A stretch of DNA of 64,000 nt. Source: JAAXHF01 sp965242605. Lineage in GTDB: Bacteria; Desulfobacterota; Binatia; Bin18. The DNA is taken from assembly GCA_965242605.1 (NCBI GenBank), contig CBDESS010000001.1, positions 558,001-622,000 on the forward strand, read 5' to 3'. A program made the translations under genes and the position numbers. The first letter of the stretch is position 1, and each line of letters starts with the position of its first letter. Positions 1-8,983 of this stretch are shown piece by piece. The notes below the pieces were generated by a model. It saw only the letters and a list, made by a program, of their open reading frames with translations, made no database searches and was not told the origin of the DNA.

Positions 1-706
1 TGGCCATCTCAACGATGGAGTTCCGGTCGGCCGGCGCTTCATACACGCACGCCACCCGCTCTTCTTCCGATTCCGGCAGGCCGATAAACAGGCTGTCAAG
101 CCCAAGCGGGGCGGCAACCTCCTGCTGTAAGAATGTCCCGCAATCGCGTCCATCCGTCCGCCGCATCAGCTCGTTAATCATAAAGCCATAGTTGAGGGGA
201 TGATAGCCGTTGGCCTCGCCGGGCGTCCAGCGCGGGGCCAGCTCCTCCATCGCCCTGGCGCACTGGTCAAAATCTCCCCACTGCTTATAGGTCAGCCAGT
301 CGGGGCCGACGGTATTCCCAATCCGGTGTCCCAGCATATGGGTAATTGTGGCCCGCTCCTTGCCGTGGCGGGCAAACTCGGGCCAGTATTTGCTGACCAG
401 ATCGTCATAGGTGAACATCCCCCGGTCGCGCAGTATATGCATACACAGCGCGGCCAAGCCCTTGGTTGACGAGTACAGCACAAACATCGTCTCCGGCTTG
501 ACCGGCTTAAGGTCACTGGCCCGCGCCCAGCCCCCGCCAAGGTCAAGCACCTGCTTGCCGTGGCGGAACACCGCTAACTGCGCCCCCCAGAACAGGTCTT
601 GGGCCTCGACCGCCCGACGAAATGTGTCGCTCAGTTCTGCCACCGTATCGGCCTTCATAGCGACCTCGCGCGGCGACACATCCGCCTCCTGCTGATACCA
701 TGCCAT
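1..706 (-). CDS. Serine hydrolase of the class C beta-lactamase family (partial, 3' end off window)
   Basis: About 235 N-terminal residues are visible and the reading frame is still open at the left edge. The family contains beta-lactamases, D-Ala-D-Ala peptidases and esterases that use a serine nucleophile. The SxxK motif is visible as SSTK (about residue 81) and a YxN-type tyrosine region as HPLNYG further on. The chosen start is the ATG at 706, preceded by a purine-rich AGGGGGG about 6 bases upstream. No signal peptide is apparent, which favours a cytoplasmic esterase or amidase over a true beta-lactamase. It stands alone on its strand. Family assignment is firm; substrate is unknown. Confidence 0.85.
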   Translation of the reverse strand, partial: MAWYQQEADVSPREVAMKADTVAELSDTFRRAVEAQDLFWGAQLAVFRHGKQVLDLGGGWARASDLKPVKPETMFVLYSSTKGLAALCMHILRDRGMFTYDDLVSKYWPEFARHGKERATITHMLGHRIGNTVGPDWLTYKQWGDFDQCARAMEELAPRWTPGEANGYHPLNYGFMINELMRRTDGRDCGTFLQQEVAAPLGLDSLFIGLPESEEERVACVYEAPADRNSIVEMA

Positions 707-1572
707 GATTCTGCCCCCCTTTGCCTGATATACGATACGCAGCGTTCAGAGAAGAACGCGGGAGACATTTACGGTCTCTGCGTAATAGTGATGTCAAAGT
801 TCGATACTACCAACCTGGAATACTCCAGAGAACACCGACCGCTGTTATGATGATGCCACAGGCAATCCACAGTGAGCGTTCCAGGCGTCGCAATCGCTGG
901 TCCAACTGGTCAAAGCGCTGGTCAAGCTGGGTTCAGGCTGTTGATGATCCACGAGGAGGAGTCTGAGCCATTCTTCTCGCCTGTCTTCCGGGGACGCCTC
1001 TGTGCCAGAGGAGAAGTATCCTCACCCATAGGGACACCTTTTCCATCCACTCCCAGATCCCAGAGCGATTTTGAATTATATTCATTGATTGCGTCACCAG
1101 CCTCCATAACAACGCCCCTCACTTTGCCCTCTGAATCAATCCCGAGCGCCAGGCAGATATCCTCTGTCATCAGCACCTCTTCCTGCTTCTCCGGCGCAAC
1201 GAATGCCAAGTGTTCATTCAGGATGTAGTGTCGCCGCCCTGGCCATTTTTCTTTGAGCGCTCCCCATGCTGTTTCGCTTGGTTCATTGCAGCGCGACGAG
1301 ATAGATGCTCATGGATGAATGCCCCTCTTTCCCAGAAGGTCGTTCCCCACCTTGTACGTCGATGCGCGGACAAACGCAAATAAATCGGCTGCCACCCCCT
1401 CGTCTCAGACAGAACGCCCTGCTCGTCCGTACTACACGGGCATTTGACTTCAATCGGAAAAGCGTCTAAGGAGAGGTCTGGAGATTGGGTAGAAGGTAAA
1501 ACCGGCTGAATGAAGAGTCCGGTTTTGCCTCTGTCAGAACTGTGTCTATTCTTTCTCGAAGGAGGGTCAAGC
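707..1572. other. Poorly coding stretch with one possible decayed reading frame
   Basis: About 0.87 kb lies between the left-edge hydrolase and the amidohydrolase. I see no convincing full gene, RNA or mobile element. The minus strand has one protein-like segment (described separately at 922-1209) whose coding-like character continues upstream without a start until a stop at about 1309. Long readings on the minus strand from 1218 upward run antisense into the amidohydrolase and are not credible genes. Confidence 0.5.
922..1209 (-). CDS. Small hypothetical protein or 3' remnant of a larger gene
   Basis: A 95-residue reading from a TTG at 1209. An internal ATG at 1170 has a better ribosome site (GGAAGAGG) and gives 82 residues. 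The composition looks protein-like (LALGIDSEGKVRGVVMEAG region), and the same frame stays open upstream to 1308 with no ATG. That suggests either a short gene or the end of a decayed longer one. I do not recognise the family. No operon partner is visible. Weakly supported. Confidence 0.3.
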   Translation of the reverse strand: MAFVAPEKQEEVLMTEDICLALGIDSEGKVRGVVMEAGDAINEYNSKSLWDLGVDGKGVPMGEDTSPLAQRRPRKTGEKNGSDSSSWIINSLNPA

Positions 1573-2673
1573 ATGGCACACCGTATTATTTCTGGAGATT
1601 CGCACTTTGTTGAGCCGCCCGATATGTGGGCCGAGCGCATGGACAAAAAGTTCCGCGACCGGGCACCCCACACCATTGAGGGTAATAACGGCAAGCCGGG
1701 CGAGTTCTTTGTGTGCGAAAACATCACCCCGGTGCCGGTGGCCGGCTTCTTTGGCTCGGGCAAGAGCGCCGAAGAGCTGCCGGCCCACATGGAAAAGGGC
1801 TTCTGGGTGGCCCCCAAGAGCGTGTGGGACCCCGCCGAGCGGCTCAAGGACCAGGACAGGGACGGCGTCAGCGCCGAGGCGATGTACACCTCAATGGGCA
1901 TGTTGCTGTTCGGCCTCGAAGACGCCGAGCTGCGCGCCGCGGCCTTCACCGCCTTCAACGACTGGGCGTCCGAGTATACCAGCTACAACCCCAACCGGCT
2001 CATCGGCCTTGGCGCGATCACGCTGGAGGACATTCCGGCCGGCATCGCCGAGCTGGAGCGGATCGCCAAAAAGGGCCTGCGGGGCGCGCTGATCTGGGGC
2101 GCACCGCCCGAAGACCGGCCCTACAGCCACCCGGACTACGACCCCTTCTGGACCGCGGCCGCAGACATGAACATGCCGCTGTCGCTTCACATCCTGACCT
2201 CGCGCAAAGGCCACGGGATTGACTTCAGCAATATCCTGTACGGCTACATGAGCCTGCCGCAGGAAATCCAGCTCACCCTGTCCGATATGGTCTTCGGCAG
2301 CGTGTTCGAGCGGCATCCCAAGCTGAAAATCGTCTCCGCGGAGAACGACGTATCGTGGCTGCCTCACTTCCTGTACCGCCTCGACCACGGCTACGACCGG
2401 CTGCGCCACTTCCAGAATGTGCAGTTGACGATGATGCCCAGCGACTATGTGAAGCGGAACGTGTGGTGTACCTTCCAGTTTGAGGACGCCTGGATCGACA
2501 CCTACCAACGCCTTGACGCCACCAAAATCATGTGGTCGTCCGACTACCCGCACACCGACTCGCCGTGGCCGCACTCTGCTGAGTACATCAAAGAGAACTT
2601 CTCCGATGCGCCGGAAGTTGTCCTGAGCAAGGTTGTTGGCGGCAATGCCGCAGCCCTGTACGGCATCAACTAA
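1573..2673 (+). CDS. Amidohydrolase family 2 (TIM-barrel metal-dependent hydrolase)
   Basis: 366 residues. This family hydrolyses or decarboxylates small carboxylated substrates with a TIM-barrel metal centre. The N-terminal metal motif appears as DSHFVEP (family DxH), followed by HIL in the middle strand, an AEND element and the late SSDYPHTDS with the conserved Asp-His. The start was set at 1573 rather than the ATG at 1510 because GAAGGAGG lies 7 bases upstream and the family begins with this motif. A bidirectional terminator follows. The neighbours (LLM monooxygenase, D-aminoacylase) suggest a catabolic set for xenobiotic-like or amide compounds, but the substrate cannot be read from sequence. 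Confidence 0.88.
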   Translation: MAHRIISGDSHFVEPPDMWAERMDKKFRDRAPHTIEGNNGKPGEFFVCENITPVPVAGFFGSGKSAEELPAHMEKGFWVAPKSVWDPAERLKDQDRDGVSAEAMYTSMGMLLFGLEDAELRAAAFTAFNDWASEYTSYNPNRLIGLGAITLEDIPAGIAELERIAKKGLRGALIWGAPPEDRPYSHPDYDPFWTAAADMNMPLSLHILTSRKGHGIDFSNILYGYMSLPQEIQLTLSDMVFGSVFERHPKLKIVSAENDVSWLPHFLYRLDHGYDRLRHFQNVQLTMMPSDYVKRNVWCTFQFEDAWIDTYQRLDATKIMWSSDYPHTDSPWPHSAEYIKENFSDAPEVVLSKVVGGNAAALYGIN

Positions 2674-2692
2674 ACGCCTGACCACAGCGCAT

Positions 2693-2727
2693 AAAAAAAG
2701 GGCGGCCCATTACAGGCCGCCCTTTTT
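2693..2727. terminator. Bidirectional intrinsic terminator
   Basis: A perfect 8-bp GC stem (GGGCGGCC at 2700-2707 with GGCCGCCC at 2715-2722) closes a 7-base loop. An A-tract (2693-2699) lies on the left and a T-tract (2723-2727) on the right. It sits between the convergent amidohydrolase and LLM genes, so it can end transcripts from both sides. Confidence 0.9.
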
Positions 2728-2748
2728 AGTGCCGTGAGCCGGCGAGGT

Positions 2749-3594
2749 CTAGGACGCAAACGTGGGGAGCAGCTTGGCGTAGTCGTCCAGCATCGGCATG
2801 AGCGTGTCCCGGTCGGCCGAGGGCAGAAACAGCACAGCCCGCTCAACGCCCAACTCCTGATGGCCGGCCAAGTCCGCTTCTTTGGCCGACGAGCCAAAAA
2901 TCGACACCGGCACCTCGTCCGGCGAGCGGCCGGCCTGCCCGGCCAGGGCGCGCAACTCTTTGATCGACTCGGGCAGGCCGCTGGTATCAAACCCGACCGG
3001 AACCCAGCCGTCGCAGTAGTTGACAACCCGCTTCAGACCCCCGTTGAACGTCCCCAGCAGGATCGGCGGGTGGGGCTTCTGGGCCGGCTTGGGGTAGGAC
3101 CAGATTTTGTCAAAGTTCACAAACTCACCGTGATACTCGGCCTCCTCATTGGCCCAGATTTCCTTCATTGCCTCAATCCGCTCGCGCAACACCTTCCAGC
3201 GGCGCTTGAAGGGCGTGCCGTGGTTTTCCATCTCCTCGGCGTTCCAGCCGCCGCCAATACCGAAGATCAAGCGGCCGTTTGACAGCTGATCGACCGTGGC
3301 GACCTCTTTGGCCAGCACAATCGGGTCGCGCTCAATCACCAGACAGATGCCGCTGCCGACCTTGATCTTCCTGGTTGCGCCGGCCGCGGCCATCAGCGCT
3401 ACAAACAGGTCGTGGGTATGCCAGTACTCCTTGGGCAACTTCGCGCCCCCCGGCCAGGGCGAAAGCCGGCTGGCCGGAATGTGGGTGTGTTCCGGGAACC
3501 AGATCGACTCAAAGCCGCGCTCCTCACAGGCCACCGCCAACTCGTCCGGTCGCATGGCGTAGTCGGTCGCAAACATCGTAATACCAATGTCCAT
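2749..3594 (-). CDS. LLM-class (luciferase-like, probably F420-dependent) oxidoreductase
   Basis: 281 residues. Luciferase-like monooxygenases are TIM-barrel enzymes using FMN or F420. Visible family marks are the N-terminal ITMFATDY strand, WFPEHTH, GSGICLV, the segment LSNGRLIFGIGGGWNAEEMEN typical of the TIGR03619-type F420 group, and PPILLGTFN. The start at 3594 is preceded by AAGGAGG. It converges on the amidohydrolase across a shared terminator and diverges from the D-aminoacylase gene, a context common in metagenomic soil and marine bacteria. Cofactor preference is inferred from the subgroup motifs. Confidence 0.86.
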   Translation of the reverse strand: MDIGITMFATDYAMRPDELAVACEERGFESIWFPEHTHIPASRLSPWPGGAKLPKEYWHTHDLFVALMAAAGATRKIKVGSGICLVIERDPIVLAKEVATVDQLSNGRLIFGIGGGWNAEEMENHGTPFKRRWKVLRERIEAMKEIWANEEAEYHGEFVNFDKIWSYPKPAQKPHPPILLGTFNGGLKRVVNYCDGWVPVGFDTSGLPESIKELRALAGQAGRSPDEVPVSIFGSSAKEADLAGHQELGVERAVLFLPSADRDTLMPMLDDYAKLLPTFAS

Positions 3595-3775
3595 ACTCGT
3601 CCTCCTTCTCTGACCTTGCTCTGACCCTGACACCCTTAGCAGGGCCGAGGCCGGCGATCAATCTCGGCGACGTTTTTGGGCCACGCTTTCGGGTTTGACA
3701 CGGGCGGATTCAAGGTGTAAAGGTGTGGGTGGAACGCTGAACGAGCGTTCACTCTCACCCTATGAGGAGGAACGT

Positions 3776-5500
3776 ATGGCAACTTTTGATACCCTCATTC
3801 AAGGCGGCACGATTGTTGATGGTGCCCGCCAACCCCGGTACATCGGGGATGTCGGCATCAAGGACGGCAAAATCGCCCAGATCGAACAACCCGGCACGCT
3901 CAAACCCAGCGATGCCACAAAGACCCTGGACGCCAACGGCCTAGTGGTTGCCCCGGGATTTATTGACCTCCACACCCACTACGACGCCCAGATCAACTGG
4001 GACCCCTACGTCACGCTGTCCGGCTGGCACGGGGTGACCTCCATCGTGGTCGGCAACTGCGGCTTTGGTTTTGCGCCGGTGAAACCCGACATGCGCGAGC
4101 GAGCCATGCTCACCATGTCCCGGGTTGAAGCCATTCCCTACGAGTCAATGAAGGCCGGCATGAAGTGGGAGTGGGAGACTTTCCCCGAATGGCTGGACTT
4201 TCTTGACCGGACGCCCAAAGGCATCAACGTCCTGAGCTTTGTTCCCATTGCCCCGATCATGATCTGGACCATGGGTCTGGAGGCGGCCAAGAGTCGTCCG
4301 GCCACCGACAAAGAAAAACAGACCATGTGCCAGATTCTGAATGAATCACTCGACGCCGGGGGCTGCGGATTCTCGGCTCAGCGTCTGGGTGACGGCTTTG
4401 TGTCTGTCCAGCGCGACTACGACGGCACCCCAATGGTGACCGACACAATGGCCGACGAAGATGTGCTCACCTTCGGCCGGGTGCTCAAGGAGAGGGGAGA
4501 GGGCTTTATTCAGCTTACCCAATCCAGCCCCGACTTTGAAGCCGACATGCGCTTCTACGACCGTCTGGCCGACGAGTGTGGCCGACCGATTCTGTTCAAT
4601 GCCACCGCCACGCGTGACGACCGGCCGAGCATCCATCGCCGCATCCTGCGCTGGATGGAAAGGACCAACAAAGCCGGGCGCAAGATTTACAACCAGACCG
4701 CGACATTCCGTCAAGGGCTGTACTTCAGTTTTGCCGACATGTCGGGACTGTTTGACGGCAATGATGTCCTGCGTGAGGTGACCATGGGCACGCCAGCCGA
4801 ACGGCTCGAAAAGCTCAGGAACCCGGCCATACGTCAGGCTCTGGTCGCAGAATACGACACCGGCCATACGCCGGTCGTGACCGGCTCGCTCAAAGACTTC
4901 ACGGTGGAAACCGTAAAGAACAGGAAGTTCGAGAAATACGTCGGCATGACGGTCGAAGAAGTCGCCAGGCTTGAGAACAAGCACCCCGTAGATGCGATGT
5001 TCGATATTGCGGTCGAGGAGAACCTGGAGACCGAGTTCTACACTCCCGCTCGCAATGTCCGTGAGGACTATGTGTCCGAGCTGATGGCTTCCCCGTACAG
5101 CATGGCCGGGGTGTCGGACGGCGGGGCCCACACCAAGTTCATCACCATTGGCGCATATCCGACCGATCTGCTGTCGTGGATGGTCCGCGAGGCCGGCTTT
5201 ATGAGTCTCGAAGAGGCCCACTACCGGCTGAGCGGGATGCCGGCCGAGTGCGCGGGCTTCAAGGGTCGAGGCGTCCTGCGCGAGGGTGCCCCAGCCGACG
5301 TCGTGGTCTACGACCTCGAAAACCTCAAGCTGACCCCCGAAAAACCCGAGATCGTCCACGACTTCCCGGGTGGCGAGTGGCGGCGGATCCAGAAGGCCGA
5401 CGGCTATCGCTGGATCATGGTCAACGGCAACGTGACCTTTGAGGACGGCCAATGCACCAACGCCACCCCGGGCCGCCTGTTGCGGCACGGTCAGGGATAA
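3776..5500 (+). CDS. D-aminoacylase / N-acyl-D-amino-acid deacylase family amidohydrolase
   Basis: 574 residues. It hydrolyses N-acylated D-amino acids or related cyclic amides with a zinc centre in a TIM barrel. Motifs are GLVVAPGFIDLHTHYDAQ (HxH metal ligands), GNCGFGFAPV typical of aminoacylases, and SDGGAHTKF late in the barrel. The C-terminus returns to the small beta-sandwich (PADVVVYD). ATG 3776 was chosen over an in-frame ATG at 3695 because GAGGAGG lies 5 bases upstream. It is transcribed alone, divergent from the LLM gene across about 180 bp that must hold both promoters. Exact substrate unknown. Confidence 0.85.
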   Translation: MATFDTLIQGGTIVDGARQPRYIGDVGIKDGKIAQIEQPGTLKPSDATKTLDANGLVVAPGFIDLHTHYDAQINWDPYVTLSGWHGVTSIVVGNCGFGFAPVKPDMRERAMLTMSRVEAIPYESMKAGMKWEWETFPEWLDFLDRTPKGINVLSFVPIAPIMIWTMGLEAAKSRPATDKEKQTMCQILNESLDAGGCGFSAQRLGDGFVSVQRDYDGTPMVTDTMADEDVLTFGRVLKERGEGFIQLTQSSPDFEADMRFYDRLADECGRPILFNATATRDDRPSIHRRILRWMERTNKAGRKIYNQTATFRQGLYFSFADMSGLFDGNDVLREVTMGTPAERLEKLRNPAIRQALVAEYDTGHTPVVTGSLKDFTVETVKNRKFEKYVGMTVEEVARLENKHPVDAMFDIAVEENLETEFYTPARNVREDYVSELMASPYSMAGVSDGGAHTKFITIGAYPTDLLSWMVREAGFMSLEEAHYRLSGMPAECAGFKGRGVLREGAPADVVVYDLENLKLTPEKPEIVHDFPGGEWRRIQKADGYRWIMVNGNVTFEDGQCTNATPGRLLRHGQG

Positions 5501-5580
5501 GTCACGCTTTCTCATCAAGGGCCAGGCTCCGGCGCGCAGTCCTCAAAGACCGCTCCGCCGGGCCCGGCACGACTCATTCA

Positions 5581-5614
5581 GGCGGGCGTGGCAAGGACGA
5601 GGTCCCCGCCCGCC
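5581..5614. terminator. GC-rich hairpin between convergent genes
   Basis: GGCGGGCG (5581-5588) pairs with CGCCCGCC (5607-5614), and the loop contains a second GGAC/GTCC pairing. It lies between the ends of the D-aminoacylase and asparaginase genes. There is no T-tract, so it may be a Rho-assisted or processing structure rather than a classical terminator. Confidence 0.4.
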
Positions 5615-5622
5615 CGCTCGCC

Positions 5623-6651
5623 TCATTCCGCCCCGATAACAAACTCGCCGCCAAACGGCGCATACGGTACGCCAAGGCCGAGGCACAGCATCAGGCGCAG
5701 CCGGGTTTTCCGGGCAGACAGGTGGTTCTCAATCCGCACCCCGCCCACCCGCAGAGCATTGTAGGCCCCCGGATAATAATAGTCGGCCGCAGTCCAGCCG
5801 CTGGCGGCACTTGAGCACAGGACAATCGGCAGGCCGCTCCTGACCAGCCCGAGCACCTTTTCGCAGGCCCGGGCAGGAACTGTGCCGGCGGCCATACCGG
5901 CAATAACCAAGCCCTGGACTTGGCCCGCGGCCAAGCCGTCCAGCATCGCCGCATCTTCGGCCAGGGCCATGGTCAGAATCGGCACCGAGGCAGGAACGGC
6001 TCTTGGAATCCGGCCCAACCGCGGCCGCACAACCGGCCGCCAGGCACACTCAATCTTATCCCCAATAATCTGCCCAAACGGCGCACCCCGGCGCACGGTG
6101 AAAGCGTCCAGGGCTCCGGTGTCGGCTTTGAACACGCTCCAGGCCTCAAAGACCTGGTCGTTGAGGGTGACCAGGGTGCCGTAGGCGGCCGGGAGCAAGC
6201 TGGCGACCCGGAGGGCGTTGTCCAGATTCCGAATGCCGTCATAGCCGCTGGCCCAGCCGGGCCGCATGGCACCGGTGAAGACAATCGGGACCGAGGCCGG
6301 CACGAGTTCATCCACACCGTAGGCGGCCTCCTCCATAGCGTCAGTGCCGTGGCTGACCACAATGCCGTCAACGGACGGCGTGGCCGCGGCCCGAATCCGA
6401 CGGGCCAGGGCCAGTACGCTGTCGGGGCCGGCCCCACCCCGCGGCACAAAGTCAATCGGGCGTACCCGCAAGCGGTGTCGGAGCGCGGTCTGGGCCAGGA
6501 GTTCGGCGGCCGTCCAGGCCGCTGCGCTCTGGCTGGCCTCAGGGCTGGATGCTGACCGCTTCTTGCGCGAGCGCTCATCATCTCCGCGCATGCTGATCGT
6601 CCCCCCGGCCGCAATCAGGACGAGGCGGGGCTTTTTTGTGCTCCGTGGCAT
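5623..6651 (-). CDS. L-asparaginase (type I/II fold)
   Basis: 342 residues, the normal size. It hydrolyses asparagine (or glutamine) to the acid and ammonia. Both threonine motifs are present: AAGGTIS near residue 15 with the nucleophile, and SHGTDAMEE near residue 100. No signal peptide is visible, so it is probably cytoplasmic. It starts 20 bases after egtD and may be the last gene of the ergothioneine operon. A specific link is unproven, though a gamma-glutamyl-directed amidohydrolase activity would be a possible reason for the neighbourhood. Confidence 0.88.
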   Translation of the reverse strand: MPRSTKKPRLVLIAAGGTISMRGDDERSRKKRSASSPEASQSAAAWTAAELLAQTALRHRLRVRPIDFVPRGGAGPDSVLALARRIRAAATPSVDGIVVSHGTDAMEEAAYGVDELVPASVPIVFTGAMRPGWASGYDGIRNLDNALRVASLLPAAYGTLVTLNDQVFEAWSVFKADTGALDAFTVRRGAPFGQIIGDKIECAWRPVVRPRLGRIPRAVPASVPILTMALAEDAAMLDGLAAGQVQGLVIAGMAAGTVPARACEKVLGLVRSGLPIVLCSSAASGWTAADYYYPGAYNALRVGGVRIENHLSARKTRLRLMLCLGLGVPYAPFGGEFVIGAE

Positions 6652-6671
6652 GAAACCAGCCGGCGCTTTCC

Positions 6672-7664
6672 TTAGCGGCTTCCGACAAAACGGAAGACAG
6701 CCATCAGGAACCAGCCGCGCTCATCCGTCCACCGGGCGCAGGCCTCAAAGCCGTAGGGCCGGAGCTGAGCCGCCACTTGATCGGCGTCAAACTTGCGCGA
6801 GATCTCGGTATGGATCGTTTCCTGGGGCCGAAAGAACACCCGCAGCCCCAGCCCGGCAATCTCAACCTCCTGGGCGACCTGACTCTCGAGGTGCATTTCA
6901 ATCTGGTGCTGGGCGCGATTATAGAAGGCCAAGTGGCTGAACCGCGCCAGATTGAAGTTGGCACCGAACTCGCGGTTGATGCGCCGCAGCATATTGAGAT
7001 TAAAGGCGGCTGTCACCCCGGCCGCGTCATTATAGGCGGCCTCCAGGATATCGACCGACTTTCTGAGGTCCAGGCCCAGCAGAACATAATCCTGAGGCTG
7101 GAGAGCGGCCGCCAGCCGGCTGAACAACTCGGCCTGTTCGGCATCGTCAAAATTGCCCAGGTTGCTGCCCAAGAACAGGACGAGGCGCGGGCGGGCGGGC
7201 GGCAGCGCGTCCAGGCCGCTCAGATAGTCGGTGGCCAGGGCCTGGACAGACAGCCGGGGATAGTCGGCAATCAGCCCCGCGGCCGATTCACGCAACATGG
7301 AGGCGCTGATGTCGATCGGAACGTAGCGCATGGGGTAGCCGCGACGCTGATATTCGTCCAGGAACAGGCGGGTTTTGAGTGCGCTGCCGCTGCCCAGCTC
7401 AACCAGGGCACACGCGCCGACCAGACCGAGCACCTCGGAAGCCCGCCGGCGCATCAGCGCGATCTCGGTCCGGGTTGGATAATACTCGGGTTGTTGGCAG
7501 ATCTGCTCAAACAGCTCTGAGCCGTACTGATCGTAGAAATAGCGCGGGGGCAGAGACTTCCGGGCGGCACTCAGACCGGCGATCACGTCCTCGCGAAAGC
7601 GGGTCAGCACAGAGACCGGACAGGAGATGTGGAGACGAGGGTCAGCAGCGTGTGGAGTATCCAT
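6672..7664 (-). CDS. egtD: EgtD, histidine N-alpha-methyltransferase
   Basis: 330 residues, matching the family. It trimethylates histidine to hercynine using S-adenosylmethionine, the first step of ergothioneine synthesis. Visible family features include the N-terminal LPPRYFYDQYGSELFE, the SAM-binding ELGSGSALKTR, the LFLGSNLGNF strand and the late NREFGANFN segment. ATG 7664 lies 5 bases past the egtB stop. An in-frame upstream extension from 7766 overlaps egtB and lacks family similarity. It is the fourth gene of the operon after the ATP-grasp gene, egtC and egtB. Confidence 0.95.
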   Translation of the reverse strand: MDTPHAADPRLHISCPVSVLTRFREDVIAGLSAARKSLPPRYFYDQYGSELFEQICQQPEYYPTRTEIALMRRRASEVLGLVGACALVELGSGSALKTRLFLDEYQRRGYPMRYVPIDISASMLRESAAGLIADYPRLSVQALATDYLSGLDALPPARPRLVLFLGSNLGNFDDAEQAELFSRLAAALQPQDYVLLGLDLRKSVDILEAAYNDAAGVTAAFNLNMLRRINREFGANFNLARFSHLAFYNRAQHQIEMHLESQVAQEVEIAGLGLRVFFRPQETIHTEISRKFDADQVAAQLRPYGFEACARWTDERGWFLMAVFRFVGSR

Positions 7665-7669
7665 GAAAT

Positions 7670-8983
7670 TTAGGTGGCACAGCGAAAACCGGCAAAAATT
7701 TCCCGGACCCAGGGGTGATACCAGTTGCGAAAGGTCGGGCGCAGGACATGGCTGCGGGTGGCCCACGAGCCGCCCCGCAAGACCCGGTGTTGGTGGTCAA
7801 AATATGGCCGTGAGTAGCCGTCGTAGGGATAGGCGCAAAAACCGGGATAGGGCTGAAACCAGCTTGCGGTCCACTCCCACACGTTGCCCTGCATATCCAT
7901 GCAGCCGTAGGCGCTGGCCCCGGCCGGATGGCGCTGAACCGGGCTGGTGCCGTCCTGCCGCGCGTCGCTGTTGCAACGCTGGGGGTCGGGCCGACCGGCT
8001 CCCCAGGGATAGGCGCGCTTGTGGCCGCGCGCCGGGTCCCAGGAGGCCGCCTTTTCCCACTCGGCCTCGGTCGGCAGGCGTTTGCCCTGCGCCCGGGCGT
8101 AGGCCTCGGCCTCGTACCAGCTCACCCCCATCACCGGCGTATCAGGGGGAAGCGGCCGGGTGTGTGACAGGCCGGTCAGGGCCCACCCGCCGACCGGCTG
8201 CCGGTGCCAGTAGTTCGGCTGCTCGATCGCGTTTTTCTCCCGCCAAGCCCAGCCCTCGGGACTCCACCAGGACCGCCTGTGGTAGCCCCGGTCCTGGACA
8301 AAGCACAGAAACTGGGCGTTGGTCACCGGATAGCGGTCCATCCAGAACTCGCCGACATCCACTGTATGCTGTGGGCGTTCGTTGTCCAGCGTCTCATAGA
8401 GCCTGTTGCTGCCCATCAGAAAAGGTCCGGCCGGCACACGCACCATCTCGTTGAACAGACCGTCTCCGGCCCGGCCCGGTTCGCCGACCGGGTCGGGCCG
8501 GTCCTGGCCGGCGGCCAGCAGTTGGAGTACCAGGGTCATGGTTTCCTGATGCTGGGCTTCGTGCTGGAGCAATATGCGAAAGATCCGTGCCTGTTGCAAA
8601 AGGGGGTGGGACTGAGGAAAGTCGGTCCGGTCAAGGACGGCCAGCACGCTTTCCCGGACCGTGGCGAGATAGGTCAGGATGTCGGAGCGGTTGGGGAGGT
8701 TGGTCCGCTGTGTTTTGGGATTCTCGGTCGGCGAAAAAAACCGCTCGTAGGCCTCCGACAGACAGGCCCGGCCCTCGCACCGCTGCAAGACCCAGTACGC
8801 TTCGGTGACCCCGATATGGCCGAGGTGCCAGCCCAGCGGGCTGAAGTCGGGATGGGCCTGACGCCGGAAGTCGGCGTCGCTGAGCTCGGCGAGCAGGCCG
8901 AGCGTCTGCCGGCGCGCTTCAAGAAACCAGGCGCGCAAAAGCCGGCGGTCGGGCTGGGGGGGGTGCGGATCAGTCCGCGGCAC
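7670..8983 (-). CDS. egtB: EgtB, hercynine oxygenase (sulfoxide synthase)
   Basis: 437 residues. This non-haem iron enzyme joins hercynine to a thiol substrate and forms a sulfoxide. It has an N-terminal DinB-like domain with the iron ligands visible as H53 (GWHLGHIG) and H141/H145 (HEAQH), then a C-terminal formylglycine-generating-enzyme-like fold (GEFWMDRYPVTN, LPTEAEWEKAA, GNVWEWT, LRGGSWAT). The start is taken as GTG 8983 with GGAGGGA just upstream. It overlaps the end of egtC by 14 bases, implying translational coupling. The presence of egtC suggests gamma-glutamylcysteine as thiol donor, as in mycobacteria. Confidence 0.94.
   Translation of the reverse strand: MPRTDPHPPQPDRRLLRAWFLEARRQTLGLLAELSDADFRRQAHPDFSPLGWHLGHIGVTEAYWVLQRCEGRACLSEAYERFFSPTENPKTQRTNLPNRSDILTYLATVRESVLAVLDRTDFPQSHPLLQQARIFRILLQHEAQHQETMTLVLQLLAAGQDRPDPVGEPGRAGDGLFNEMVRVPAGPFLMGSNRLYETLDNERPQHTVDVGEFWMDRYPVTNAQFLCFVQDRGYHRRSWWSPEGWAWREKNAIEQPNYWHRQPVGGWALTGLSHTRPLPPDTPVMGVSWYEAEAYARAQGKRLPTEAEWEKAASWDPARGHKRAYPWGAGRPDPQRCNSDARQDGTSPVQRHPAGASAYGCMDMQGNVWEWTASWFQPYPGFCAYPYDGYSRPYFDHQHRVLRGGSWATRSHVLRPTFRNWYHPWVREIFAGFRCAT

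Noticed and set aside
1218..1958. Minus-strand frame overlapping the amidohydrolase start
   Set aside because: It runs antisense through the amidohydrolase and has Ser/Arg-rich random composition.
4346..5518. 390-codon minus-strand frame over the D-aminoacylase gene
   Set aside because: Antisense shadow of a clear metalloenzyme; no ribosome site and no domain.
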